From Saturnia japonica (Eukaryota > Arthropoda > Insecta > Lepidoptera > Saturniidae), in assembly GCA_033032175.1 (NCBI GenBank), contig CM065322.1, forward strand, positions 10,354,001-10,418,000: 64,000 bases of DNA, given 5' to 3'. Of the stretch, positions 1 to 9,670 are shown one piece after another. Below the pieces are notes generated by a model. The model searched no databases and was not told where the DNA came from. It saw only the letters and a program-made list of their open reading frames with translations. Position 1 is the first letter of the stretch; the number at the start of each line of letters is the position of its first letter. Position numbers and translations under genes: made by a program.

Positions 1-194
1 GAATGTGCCCTTAAAACATTTTTGTCTGCCTGTCTGTTTGTATGCTTGGATTTAACTCAAAACCGGCATAACCGATTCTTATGAAATTTTGTACATAGGA
101 AGCTTATCATTGGTCATTGATAGGCTATAAGAATTGTCAATAATATGAGTACAAATAAAACTAGGGGATAAAAATCATTACTGTGCACCGCTAG
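1..194 (+). mobile_element. Helitron-like non-autonomous element, 3' part
   Basis: The block carries the family's typical phrases (a run like TTTTGTCTGCCTGTCTGTTT, then AACCGATTCTTATGAAATTT) and ends in GCACCGCTAG at 191-194 followed by T. CTAG-3' next to T fits the Helitron rule of 5'-TC...CTRR-3' inserted between A and T. Related copies occur at 19140, 27088 and 51666-53732. The 5' end lies outside the window or is lost. No protein is encoded. Confidence 0.55.
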
Positions 195-424
195 TATTGA
201 GTATATATGGTAAAAGTATAATCATTATAGTTGGGTGGTGGACGCAGTAGGTTATTCGAGTTTCTCTATTATATTATGTTTTCTGATAACTTTTACCATA
301 ATTATTTATAGTTATGATTTTGTGGCACCACTAATCTGAACTTGTTTTTAATTTTTAAGTGGAGACAGATTTTTTTATAACTTAGTTTTATTTTTTTGTG
401 AAGTATTAATATATTGTTTTTCAG

Positions 425-576
425 ACGATTGGATAGAATTACTCAACTCAAAGGAAAGTTTGGAGTATTTTAGTTGGATGAAAAAAGCATGTGTAAATGA
501 ATCATATCGTCTGCCTGAAAAATATAACGAGTTTACTGAAATGTCGGGAACATTCAGATCTATCAGCATTGATTAA
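425..576 (+). CDS. Last exon of an upstream CRAL-TRIO lipid-transfer gene (partial)
   Basis: After a TTTTTCAG acceptor (421-424) the frame reads DWIELLNSKESLEYF and ends in GTFRSISID with TAA at 574-576. It is nearly a copy of the last exon of the complete CRAL-TRIO gene at 18528-18679: I count about 19 differences in 152 bases, and the acceptor phase is the same (two bases complete a split codon). The remaining exons would lie left of the window. The encoded tail is the C-terminus that follows the lipid-binding fold in alpha-tocopherol-transfer-like proteins. Changes between the copies cluster in the middle (SWMKKACV versus NWTKRTSV). The reading frame is undamaged, so this is probably a functional paralogue, but the rest cannot be seen. 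Confidence 0.8.
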
Positions 577-904
577 ATATTTAATATATCTATAAATTTT
601 CTTGAAAGACAACGCTTTGTTTTTAAAATTATATTTTAGATTCCTATAATCAAATAAGACTTTGTGGCTTTGACTTTGACAAAGTAAAATATACTATATT
701 AAATAATTATACAAACATGTAATAATGTTTAAAATTCAAACAAAAAGTCGTTATCCTTGATAAGAACTTGTATTATATATGTTAACCTACTCTCAACATT
801 TTAATACTTACCGGTCACTTTTTGTTTCTGATTTCTGATTTCTGATTTCACAATTATAATGATGACTGATAAAGTAGGGAAGTGACTTCATAAAATTTAT
901 AGAG
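577..904. other. 3' flank of the upstream paralogue, no feature
   Basis: AT-rich sequence with no ORF, no repeat shared with the rest of the window that I can see, and no canonical AATAAA close to the stop codon; AATAAG at about 651 is the nearest candidate signal. Confidence 0.4.
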
Positions 905-1240
905 AAGTGTTACTGCAAATTGAAGCCTATAATAATAGTAATGGAATCGGCTCACGAGATTACCGCCATGTGGGATGTGGACTCGACAATAATTATCTCG
1001 ATAGTCGTATCAGTGAATGGTCTGCTAGCGAAGAGCTTCGACCACCGTCTTAAGAATGTCTCGCTTGGTTGCTGGATCAAGGGTACAAGATACAAAAGGC
1101 AGTTCTTCTGGACACGGCAAGAATTGTGAGGAAGTTCCTCCCTCTGGAGCTCTAGCCATCAGTAGCTTAGGTCTTCGCCCCGCTGCGATCAGCTATTTTT
1201 TTTCTATTTTTTAATTTAATACTGAATTTTGTATAGATAT
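905..1240 (+). mobile_element. 3' end of a non-LTR retrotransposon (LINE ORF2 tail)
   Basis: Translation gives a stretch beginning MESAHEITAMWDVDST and continuing IVVSVNGLLAKSFDHRL. After one frameshift near 1080 it ends IQKAVLLDTARIVRKFLPL with a TAG at about 1150. I recognise this as the C-terminal tail of a LINE reverse-transcriptase ORF common in Lepidoptera; the clade is not certain. The element is 5'-truncated (no RT core is present) and frameshifted, so it is dead. A short 3' UTR follows to about 1240. Confidence 0.55.
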
Positions 1241-1275
1241 TAGCTGAGCCAGCGACTTCGTCCACGTGGCATATT
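1241..1275 (-). mobile_element. Helitron-like 3' terminal fragment
   Basis: The phrase AGCGACTTCGTCCACGTGG, next to TAGCTGAGCC, matches the 3' end seen at 26484 (GCTAGCTGTGCCTGCGACTTC). Only the terminus remains. It is followed by a run of CTCACC units (about 1307-1330). Confidence 0.35.
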
Positions 1276-1465
1276 TGGTAAATGAAAAACAGCAACTAAA
1301 TAAAAACCTCACCTCACCTCAACCTCACCTATACCTATACATACCTAATAGGTATTTGACCCGTACCTATAAGCTTTGATAATACCCAACTTAAATCATT
1401 TTAAATGTTAACCGATATCACAGTTTAACAATCATACAGATATTATCTAAAAACATAAAGACTGA

Positions 1466-1575
1466 CTATTATGCTCGAGGTCCTGGGTTCGATTCCCAGG
1501 TAGAGCAAAGTATTATAGGCTTTTTCTATGCAATTTTCAGTAGCAGTGCTCAGCTCAGCATCAGTGAATACAGTC
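1466..1575 (+). mobile_element. tRNA-derived SINE, copy A1
   Basis: It contains a B-box-like core (CCTGGGTTCGATTCCCAGG) preceded by GCTCGAGG. The same head and the same following body (AGTAGCAG..TCAG..) recur at 33205-33440. No cloverleaf can be folded outside the T-arm, so it is a SINE rather than a tRNA gene. Confidence 0.5.
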
Positions 1576-1759
1576 GTGACAGTATTTATATATATAAATA
1601 TAAAGGATGGAAAAAAATAAACTGGACATGGAGGAAAAGTACATTAAATATTGAAGATCATCATAAATAAATGACTATGAAGCTTCTCAAATGTGGAGGC
1701 TTTTCATTATCTATTTTATTATATATTCCATCTATTTTTTAATGATATATTAATCTTTG

Positions 1760-1868
1760 TTATTTGATTGCCGAAGGCGTTACTTTGCGCAAATCCATCG
1801 TTAATAATTTATCTGAAATTTCTTTTTGGAACTTCCGCTGCAACAGATCAACAGCAATTTTCGTCTTC
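1760..1868 (-). CDS. Orphan terminal coding exon, unidentified gene
   Basis: On the - strand a TTGTAG acceptor (about 1869-1873) is followed by one split-codon base and 35 uninterrupted codons, starting KTKIAVDLLQRKF and ending LRKVTPSAIK, with TAA at 1760-1762. An AATAAA lies 40 bases further on (complement 1715-1720). Lysine/leucine-rich, probably helical. The combination of acceptor, open frame, stop and poly(A) signal suggests a true last exon. I do not recognise the family, and earlier exons, expected at higher coordinates on this strand, were not found. It could be a pseudogene exon or chance. Confidence 0.4.
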
Positions 1869-2158
1869 CTACAATATATGAACGTATAATTAGTTAGACA
1901 ATGATACATACGATTATAGGAAGTAATAACAATTTTGCCAATTACTTTATGTAGAAATGATTTACTTGAGAACTTTTAACAGATACTTCACACATTATCT
2001 TTTCTTTTATTTGGGTACCTACACTCATTGTTGAATTTTAAGAAAATTAAAATATCTTTTACATTTAAAAATTGTTAAATTTCATGGTCTCCTTTAATTA
2101 TCTAGTCTAGTCCCTGTCCCTGTGTAATAAATATACACCTAAAACTAAACCAACGCAT

Positions 2159-2329
2159 TCATTCTTCACTCAATTCCGTGGTGGTGGCCAAGTAGCTCCC
2201 CTGGAGAACTCTGTATTTTTTCTGCCCACAGGATATCTTGACTTTAGTTCGGTTGGGAAAACTTAGAGTATAATGTTTACCATCGAGTTGCTCCATAGCG
2301 TATTTTGTTAGGGTAACCGAAGTCAGCAT
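2159..2329 (-). pseudogene. Env/F-like fragment of another retroelement (tentative)
   Basis: A 56-codon open frame starts at ATG 2329. It reads through DGKHYTLSFPNRTKV and CGQKKYRVLQGSYLATTTE to a TGA at 2159-2161. The pattern of a Cys followed by a GSYL block resembles the region of errantivirus env proteins just before the stem, where the intact copy at 56133-57776 has C, then GTYFLVLDDHC. It is shorter than any complete env and has an in-frame stop a few codons upstream of the ATG, so I call it a fragment. Assignment is by pattern only; a host gene exon is possible. Confidence 0.3.
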
Positions 2330-2395
2330 GCAGAATTGGTTAACTTTTTACCTGGTGATCAGCTGATGAATACAGTCAGGGTTCATTTGAATAAA

Positions 2396-3290
2396 TGGCG
2401 CTAGGGGGCGCTGAGGCGGGGCGAAAGACCAACGCCGCGGGAGATTGTGGCGTACAGGTTAGAGCTCCGCCAGAATCCCATGTTGGAAGCGTGGGATTCA
2501 CGACTTGAGCACCCTAGCTCAGGCATGGCGACTGTTGAAGCCATTAGGCCAGTTCTGGTTCGGTGGCTCCGGAGACAGCATGGCACCCTCACCTTCCGGT
2601 TGACACAGGTGCTCTCGGGACATGGCTGTTTTGGGAGTTACCTGTGTCGCATAGGACGGGAGATCACTCCTGGGTGCCATCACTGTGGCTGCGCGGTGGA
2701 TACTGCGCAGCACACCTTAGCTGTCTGTCCCGCATGGGACTCGCCGCGCCGCGACAATGTTGCGACAATCGGCACCGATCTCTCGTTCCCGGCCGTGGTT
2801 CGGTCTATGGCCGAGAGCGAGAGCGGGTGGAACTCCGTCTCCTCGTTTTGCGAGCAAGTCATGCTTGCGAAAGAGGAAGCGGAGAGGGAGCGTAACACGT
2901 TGCTCCCCTCCCGCGGTCAACGAGCCAGGCGCCGGAGACTGCGTGATGATCTCCGGCCGCCTTAAATGGGTCTGCAGGTGGCGGACTTGGGCGTGTCCAT
3001 CACCGTGTATTGCAGGCCCGATATGGAGGAGGCGCACTGGTGTTCGTGCGCCCTCCGAGGCTCGTTGGAGGTTCCGATTGCCTACGACCGCGACGGGGCC
3101 CCAGGGTAGGGCCACACCTGTAGGGAGAGTGGATGCCATGCATAAGCAGTTCCCGCTCCCCGGCCACTAGGTGCGAGAAGGACACCGTGGGGTTTTAGTC
3201 GGTAAGAGTCCAACATATCTCTCCCTTGAGTGGCCCGGCTCGGGAGGTGGATCCAATGCAGGATTTCCCCACGATAAAAAATTTAAAAAA
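2396..3290 (+). mobile_element. 5'-truncated R1-clade non-LTR retrotransposon
   Basis: A markedly GC-rich island in AT-rich DNA. It holds the C-terminal ORF2 segment (2405-2965), a GC-rich 3' UTR of about 310 bases and an A-rich tail (about 3274-3292). The 5' boundary is near 2396 and the reverse transcriptase and endonuclease are absent, as in typical 5'-truncated insertions. The abrupt base-composition change at both edges marks the insertion. Confidence 0.7.
2405..2965 (+). pseudogene. R1-like ORF2 C-terminal fragment with zinc-knuckle region
   Basis: The open frame runs from an in-frame TAG at 2402 to the stop at 2963-2965. It includes LTFRLTQVLSGHGCFGSYL and CHHCGCAVDTAQHTLAVCP, the Cys/His cluster followed by the WDSPR-type segment found after the RT domain of R1/TRAS/SART-type ORF2 proteins. 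The end is Arg-rich (RARRRRLRDDLRPP). There is no upstream RT core, so it is a remnant although its frame is open over about 185 codons. The lack of stops suggests a fairly recent insertion. Confidence 0.7.
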
Positions 3291-3292
3291 AA

Positions 3293-3599
3293 TGAGTTGT
3301 TTTGAACGTTGTAGTTGAACTTCCGTTCGCAGAGATACCTTGTTTTTACCTTCGGACATTCTGTTTCCATGTACATAGAATCTTCTCCAAAAATTGCTAT
3401 GTAAGGTAGGGTAGGTATAAGGATTTGGTGATTTTTATTTGGAACTATGGATAGCCTATAAAGATCATAAATTAGGGAAGAGGCAATCGGTATCTTATAA
3501 ACTAAAAATATTTGACTATCTATATAGAAATATCCTACTTTAATAATATCATAGAGTTACCTAAGTTCTACGTCAAGGATTTCACCTTTATGATATAAT
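3293..3599. other. Unassigned spacer
   Basis: AT-rich DNA between the R1-like poly(A) tail and the decayed errantivirus. I see no ORF or repeat that I can name. Confidence 0.4.
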
Positions 3600-3608
3600 T
3601 TTTTTAAT

Positions 3609-4060
3609 TTACTTAGAACTATCTTCAACTCTGCTATACTTAATATCGAATGAGGAGCGCCTGAAATCAATAGCGTTCTCAAGTTTATAAAGTTCTTCGG
3701 ATAATCTATCTATGTTATCCGCCAAAATTACTAAACTTTGTGCCACATGCGCGTATTTAATTAATTCAGTTTCCCTAGTACTATCACTATTCATTATATG
3801 ACCGAGTATTTTTCCTATTTTATCTTGTTTAGACGTAATATTTTATAATATCTTAGAATTTTGTGTTGCCCACTCTTTGTTTAGACTAATGTGATTATTA
3901 ATTTCAGTTTCTAGTTTATTCTCATTACCTTGGAGAATTTTGATAGCATTATCATATTTTATCGCGTCAGTATAACCTAAATTACCAGAAATGCTTTTAA
4001 TTACTGAACCAAGTCCATGAAATAGCACTCTTTTCTTACGATCTGGTTCTTAAGTTTGTA
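3609..4060 (-). pseudogene. Errantivirus env, N-terminal half, decayed
   Basis: Two open segments (4028-3843 and 3794-3609) carry the start of the fusion subunit (GLGSVIKSISGNLGY) and a helical stretch after it. Just upstream lies RKKR, a preserved furin-type cleavage motif (about 4027-4038). The C-terminal half with the membrane anchor is missing and several stops interrupt the frame, so no protein can be made. Confidence 0.75.
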
Positions 4061-4291
4061 ATTGTTCTGAAATTTTTTCTAATTTAGTTCTAAGATATTC
4101 GATTTGAGGCTCATGGATAGATGACATCTTATTATTCAGCTGAGGTCTAATTTCAAGTAATTGGACATTAACTGATTTTATCTGAAAGTGAATGTAATTG
4201 AGGTTAATATAATTTAAAAAAATTATAGTGGGATATCGTTTTAGTGGGTCCTAATTTGAAAGGAAGTAAGCCAGGACTGTCTTGTAAGGAG

Positions 4292-5250
4292 TCAATTACT
4301 ACGTCTTGTCCTCGAGTCAGTTGTATCAGTAGTGTCAGTAGTAGTAGGGTCAGCAGTTTCCTGTAACAATTTTGTGGATTTAAAGACGCGCTTAAGCCTT
4401 GATTTAGGTGTGAAGTATTTTTTCTTTTTAGTATAGATATGTAAAAGTAAATCTGCTAAGACTGTGTCGTGTGTATAGCGGGGTGCTAACTTTCGCCTAA
4501 TCACTACAGGGTTCATAATAAAAATCTGTTGTTGTGGTGTATAATCATTTTCAGATTCGCGATCACTATTAATATTTTCAGTTATTTTTGGCGACGGTGA
4601 AGTGTAGTTTCATTAATAGTTCGATTACGGTGGTTCTGAATATATTGCTGCAAAAGGTGTTCTGTTACACTTATGTCCAAATAATCGCGAGGATCAAAAT
4701 GTCCAGTTATTAAATCAATTGGCCTAATACAGCATACGCCATAAGATCTGAAACTGGATCGTTCTTATGTTGTAGCCTTAGAATACGTAAATGTTCGAGT
4801 AGGGTCGTGTGTAGTCGTTCCACTATACCGTTTTTCGTTTGGGGTGTTGAGACAAATTTTATGATTATGAATCCTATGTAATCTAGTGAATTCTAAAAAT
4901 AATTGATTGGTGAATTCAGGTCCGTTATCGGTTATCAAGGTCAAACAAATTCCATGATGAGTTAAAAATTTTAACAAAGCCTGAACAACACTAACGGCTG
5001 TAGCGTCTCTCAAAAAATATGCTTGTGCATATTTCGAGTACGCATCAATTATGGTAAGATACTAATGTGATTCAACGCTAAACAGATTTAAATGTACCCC
5101 TTCAAATGGTTTTGTTGGTGAGGACACAATCTGAAAACGTGGTCTTATAGGATTACGGTTGTATTTAGCTTGACCGCTAATGGTACACTCATTAATGTAC
5201 TTAGCTACCTGTTTCTTCATTTCAGGCCAGTAATATCTACGTGACAATGC
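4292..5250 (-). pseudogene. Errantivirus integrase remnant
   Basis: Open pieces at 5247-5062, 5013-4765 and 4516-4292. The first has the end of the zinc-binding domain (RRYYWPEMKKQV), but the second knuckle cysteine is lost (ECTISG). The second has TDNGPEF with the middle catalytic Asp. The third has a C-terminal region (KLAPRYTHDTVLADLLLHIY). The first catalytic Asp appears as Asn (VHLNLFS) and the Glu region is scrambled, so it is inactive. Confidence 0.75.
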
Positions 5251-5905
5251 TAAATAGCATTAATTAATACCTCTATGGTTCGTTTTGCCTTAATGATAAT
5301 TTTTTATAATATTTTGCTGTTTTAAATAATCATTAATATTTTCAATTTCGATTTTTGTTAAAACCAAATGCATTGAGAATTTAGAAAATTTTTCTGAATT
5401 TTTGGTATCATAGAACAAAATTCTATCATAGGATAAATTAAAATACCTGTCTTTATTTTTGAATTCACGTATTCTTTAATTACACTGATTACGTCTTGCT
5501 CTAAATTTGATTTTGAAAGTTGAATACAAATTCTAGTATGTGTCTAAGGCTTGCTGATTTTCGGTTTACTTTTGATACCGCCTACAACATGAAAATAAAT
5601 TTATTTACTGAATTTATTCAACGGGACGTCCGTGATAGGTACTTCTAAAATTGGGTTTTCTGCATCAGTATGTGCAGTATGAGTCCTGGAATCTATGCTC
5701 TCGGTTCTAGCATCAGAATGAGAGGGTGCCCTTTCCGAGGTGTTAACAACTATTGAACTAGTTTCCTCGTTAAAAATCTCAACACGAGAAAGAGCGTCGG
5801 CATTGGTATTATTTTTTCCTTTCTTATAAATAACGGTAAAGTTATATTCGCCTAATTTAAGATGCCATCTCGTTTAGAGTTTGGCTCTTTAAGATTCATA
5901 ATCCA

Positions 5906-6960
5906 CTAGAGTGGGTTATAGTCTGTTATTATCTTAAATTTACGCCCAAAAAGATAAGGCCGAAAGTATTTTATCGCGCATACTATGGCTAATAACTCTT
6001 TTTCTATAGTACTATAATTCATTTCGCTATCATTTAGGGTTCGTGAAGCGAACAATATAGGCTTATCGGATCCTATAGTACCTTGTGAAAGGATCGCACC
6101 TATTGCAAAATTAGATGCGTCAGTAGTCAGTATGAAGTCTTTGTCAAAGTCTGGGTATTGAAGTATTGGGTCATTCATCAAAAGAGTTTTACATTTTTCA
6201 AAGCTATCTATGTAATCTGATTCAAATGTAATTTTCCTACCTTTTTTAAACACATCGTAAGAGGTTTGGTGACGCGGGAAAAACTGGAATAAATTTCCGA
6301 TAGTAACCGAGCAGTCCTAAGAATTGTTTGATTTCTTTACTAGTTTTGGTCAGAGGATATTTTTGAATTGCTACTATTTTGTCAGGATTGGGTTTTATAC
6401 CGTCAATACTTATAATATAGCCTAAATAAGATGTTTCCAATTTAAGAAATTCCAATTTATCTAGCTGAACTTTGAAATTAGATTCCCGTAATCTGCTAAA
6501 TACCTTTTCAAGGTTAACGATATGTTCTTGTAAAGAAGTACTAAAAACAATTATGTCATCAAGATATACAAGGCATATTACGTTTTGAAGACATTTTAAA
6601 ACATTATCCATTGCTCTGTGAAAGATGGACGGAGAATTTCTAAGTCCCATGGGCATTCGTAAAAATTCAAAATGCCCGTTTTCTACATTAAATGCTGTTT
6701 TTGGGATGTCAACAGGGTTCATTTTAACTTGGTAAAATGCAGATGCCAGGTAAATCCAGAAGCATCGACCTTTTTAGGTAGCACCCAAATAGGTGAGCTC
6801 CAAGCGGATTCCGAAGGCTTAAAAATTCCTTGTGCTAACATTTTTTAAATTTCACTCCTAAACATTTCTCTATGTACAAAGGGATAGCGGCAGCTTTTTG
6901 TGTACACTGGAAATTCATCTAAGGTTTTAATACAGTGTTTTATCTTATTAGTGAACGATA
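5906..6960 (-). pseudogene. Errantivirus reverse transcriptase/RNase H remnant
   Basis: RT is open over 6722-6246, with MPMGLRNSPSIFHRAMDNV and VYLDDIIVF (the YLDD active site) and the thumb motif FLGLLGYYRKF. RNase H follows at 6253-5906 with LTTDASNFAIGAILSQG and IEKELLAIVCAIKYF. The N-terminal RT part (about 6725-6960) is frameshifted. The core motifs are readable, so decay is moderate. Confidence 0.85.
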
Positions 6961-6977
6961 ATGGTTCTCCCTCAATA

Positions 6978-7580
6978 TTACATTAATACATCCGAGTATT
7001 TTGAACAAAGAGTTGTTAAATTACTTTTTTCCTCGATGTCCAAATGTTCCATGCTTATCTGTGCAATGACGTCCTTAGCTCGAGAGTCATTAATTTCTGT
7101 ACACTCAATATTAAATAAACCTGCGCACACTGGCTGGTCTAGAGAAAATACTACGTCATTATCGTTCGGGTTCGAAATTTCCAATATACAGGGGTATATT
7201 AAAAACAAACATACAGGGGTAAAGTAGGGACTTTGCACTACCTTCATTCTACACTTCGTTCGTTCGTTCTTCGTTATACACTCATTAACTATGCAATTAC
7301 ACGTAACTTGTTCAGGGATGTAAACTTCGCCATCGATTAGGTATCAGATCAGATCAAGTATTCTTACCAATTTCGAACTGTCTGCTGGAATTATATCCTC
7401 GTAAAAATTAACATTTAGCAAATTATATAATCTAATTGAGTTCACTGCTGATTTAGTTGTCAAGTTTAATTTCTTTAAATCTATTTTTCAGTTTGTTAAT
7501 AACTCTAAACCAATTAACCCGTCAAAATAGCCATGAAATCGATAAACAAATATTTTTATTGGGTCCTTGTCATTTATTGT
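6978..7580 (-). pseudogene. Errantivirus protease end and linker remnant
   Basis: The 7247-6978 frame reads ...AQISMEHLDIEEKSNLTTLC, equivalent to the linker just before RT in the intact pol (LDHANQEEREAIEKLC). Further right (about 7480-7570, - strand) the frame reads FDGLIGLELL, the end of the retropepsin fold. The catalytic DTG segment is not present before the 7585 junction. Confidence 0.65.
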
Positions 7581-7584
7581 ACAG

Positions 7585-7705
7585 GTGTAAAGTGCAGTGT
7601 GATGTATAATGAACTATACTTTGTAAATTGTAGCTCGGGTCGTATGACACTGGGGATGTGCTAGTGTAAAGAGTATATCGAGTATCAGTTACTCACTTTA
7701 AAAAA
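7585..7705. repeat. Dispersed repeat copy 1
   Basis: About 110 bases including GTGTAAAGTGCAGTGTGATG and GATGTGCTAGTGTAAAGAGT, ending TATCGAG(T/A)ATCAGTTAC. A close second copy lies at 21337-21470 with a 22-base difference in the middle. It interrupts the decayed errantivirus. It could be a solo-LTR piece or a small non-autonomous element; no TIRs were resolved. Confidence 0.6.
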
Positions 7706-8840
7706 AAGTATTGTAAATATCGTTAGCATTCAAAATTGTTTTGTAAAATTGTTTTATGTTTAGTGCACAAATTATTCTCGAGCAAAAAGATCCCGATATC
7801 TTTTTCGGATTTATTAAATTCTCGGCCGGCAGAATTGTCGTAACTTAATAGTAAATTAATATTTGGTATAAACCCAGTGTTGTAACTCTTTTCAACTCTT
7901 CAAATACAGACGTAGTATGTATTTTGCTAACAAAAAATTTAGACAGGAATTTAGACGTATCTATTTAATTTGAAAAATGTCTGATTTTTTCCCTGTTTAT
8001 GACAGTTATACGTGTTTTTCAAAAATACCTCATTTTTAACGTATCTATTTTTTTTTCACCGTAGGCAAACGAACCCCTATCCATTCGAAGTAGTATTTTT
8101 TCTGATTCCAATGATATATTTATGTGTAAGAATTAATAAAACAACAATAGTAGGTATTTATGAATAATTCTTAGAGCATGTGACTTATAGAATGACTTAT
8201 ATGCTTCTCGTCTACAAATTTCATTAAAATTTGCAGAGAATTAATAAAAATGCAATTTCTTAAAATTATTATGCCAATACCAAATTTCTGAATGTAAATA
8301 AATTGTGATTTAACCGCGTATAATGATTAGAATGAATAAAACCTGGATAGTTGCACATCTTCTTGACAGTACTGTCCCTAATGGTAATCACAATACAATT
8401 CAAGCACAACGACGTCTACCGAGATATACAACATGTAACAGGAATAACGCACACCCTCAAACACCCCAATTAGAACAATTAGTTATAATCATAATACCGA
8501 CAAAATAAATTTACTTGTATTTCTTTTGATATTTTTATTTATGAAATTAGTTACACTCATTGTGGACGAATAGTATGGTCACATTACAAATATACGCAAA
8601 TAATATGTAAGTATAGTATGCAAATATCGGCGCGGCGCGGCATCGAGAAGTCCCTATAAATGAAATACGGGTAAATCGTCCATAAAATAATAACGAGTAC
8701 TGAGTTGTTTATGTTTAATAGATAAGTTAAATAAAGGCGGAGTGTTGAAAAGATGTGAATCATACTTTTTCAATAATTAATTAATGAAGTACATAGTTTA
8801 TTACTTATAGTCTACTGCAGTCTTGAGTCTACTAATTAAT
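7706..8840. other. Intergenic, nothing recognised
   Basis: AT-rich. The short open frame at 8323-8508 has no recognisable motif or codon pattern and I do not call it a gene. Confidence 0.4.
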
Positions 8841-8849
8841 TTTCACTCA

Positions 8850-9150
8850 TACCGGATTTTTTTATTTTCGACATTTCTTCAAAACATTTTCAAAATTCCA
8901 CCACCTTGTTCAATGCACTTTATTGCTCGTTTGCGTAATTGTTGTCGCGTTAAACTAACGATTTAATACGTCCCCACAAAATAAAAGTCAAAAGGCGTCA
9001 AGTCAGCTGATCTCGGAAGCCACTGGAAGGGTCCACCGCGACCGATCCAGCGCTCTCCATAATCACCATCAAGATGCTGTGGAACACTCCACGTGAAATG
9101 CGCAGGGCATGTTGGCAGAATACCTCTCCGATCGTCTCACCGACCGTCAA
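8850..9150 (-). pseudogene. Tc1/mariner-type transposase C-terminal fragment
   Basis: The - strand frame reads AHFTWSVPQHLDGDYGERW, then IGRGGPFQWLPRSADLTPFD and FYFVG, then breaks. The sequence WIGRGGP..W.PRS.DLTPFDF is the segment around the last catalytic Asp in insect DDE transposases of this superfamily. A frameshift lies before it (about 9105-9145) and stops lie after it. It is a dead end-fragment with no TIRs identified; a T12 run at about 9182 flanks it. Confidence 0.6.
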
Positions 9151-9507
9151 TGAAAAACCGGTTAATGTAACTGCTAAAAATTTTTTTTTTTTTTGCATGA
9201 ACATCATCCTTGCGATTCACCTTCCCTGAAACACAATTATAATGCATATTATACATTGTAAGATATTCAAAATTACTTATGAATTAATGCGCTTAAATTT
9301 AAACCGGTAGAAGGTCATATTTTGAGAATACATTATATCAGAGGTGGGAGTAAAATAACCATCAAGACTAGTTTGATAAAAGGCAAAATTTTCTTGAATT
9401 AAAATACTGTAATATTAATTCTGTAGGAAACTACATCGCTTTTATTATAATATTTTATATCACAATTGATATAATTTTATTAATAGAAGTTCTTTTAATA
9501 AAAAAAC
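9151..9507. other. Upstream flank of the CRAL-TRIO gene
   Basis: About 350 AT-rich bases before the start codon. I cannot identify a convincing core promoter; TATATAA-like strings are frequent by composition. Confidence 0.35.
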
Positions 9508-9670
9508 ATGTCTTCGACTATTAATCAAAAACTGCTAGATTTGCATCCGAATACGGTTCAGAGTCTCAGAAAAAAATACGGTCTAGAGGATCCGAAGAAA
9601 ATGGAGGAAGCTATCGACATATTGAATAATTGGATTCAAAAGCAAAATCATTTTACGGAGAAAACATTTC
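9508..9670 (+). CDS. CRAL-TRIO gene exon 1
   Basis: Starts MSSTINQKLLDLHP. This is the first ATG after stops in frame; the donor is C|GTAAGT at 9671. Phase 1. Confidence 0.8.

Larger units (their letters stand above)
3600..7585 (-). mobile_element. Decayed Ty3/gypsy errantivirus (no LTRs seen)
   Basis: On the - strand, from right to left, it shows the end of protease, the protease-RT linker, RT, RNase H, integrase and the first part of env, the same order as the intact element at 55866-63699. Many stops and frameshifts break it. Examples of kinship: FDGLIGLELL here versus YDGLIGSNLL, FRPYLFGRKFKIITD versus FRPYLYGRKFTIFTD, and GLGSVIKSISGNLGYTDA versus PLGSIIKLITGNLDHNDA. Gag and both LTRs are absent, and the right edge abuts a dispersed repeat at 7585. 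It is an old relative, not a broken copy of the young insertion, because the proteins differ at many positions. Confidence 0.85.

Noticed and set aside
2563..3185. Several overlapping open frames on both strands in the GC-rich R1 block
   Set aside because: They are shadows of the R1-like ORF2 frame and its GC-rich 3' UTR; only 2405-2965 shows family motifs.
8323..8508. A 61-codon open frame near a possible intergenic gene
   Set aside because: No motif, no splice context and composition typical of chance frames.
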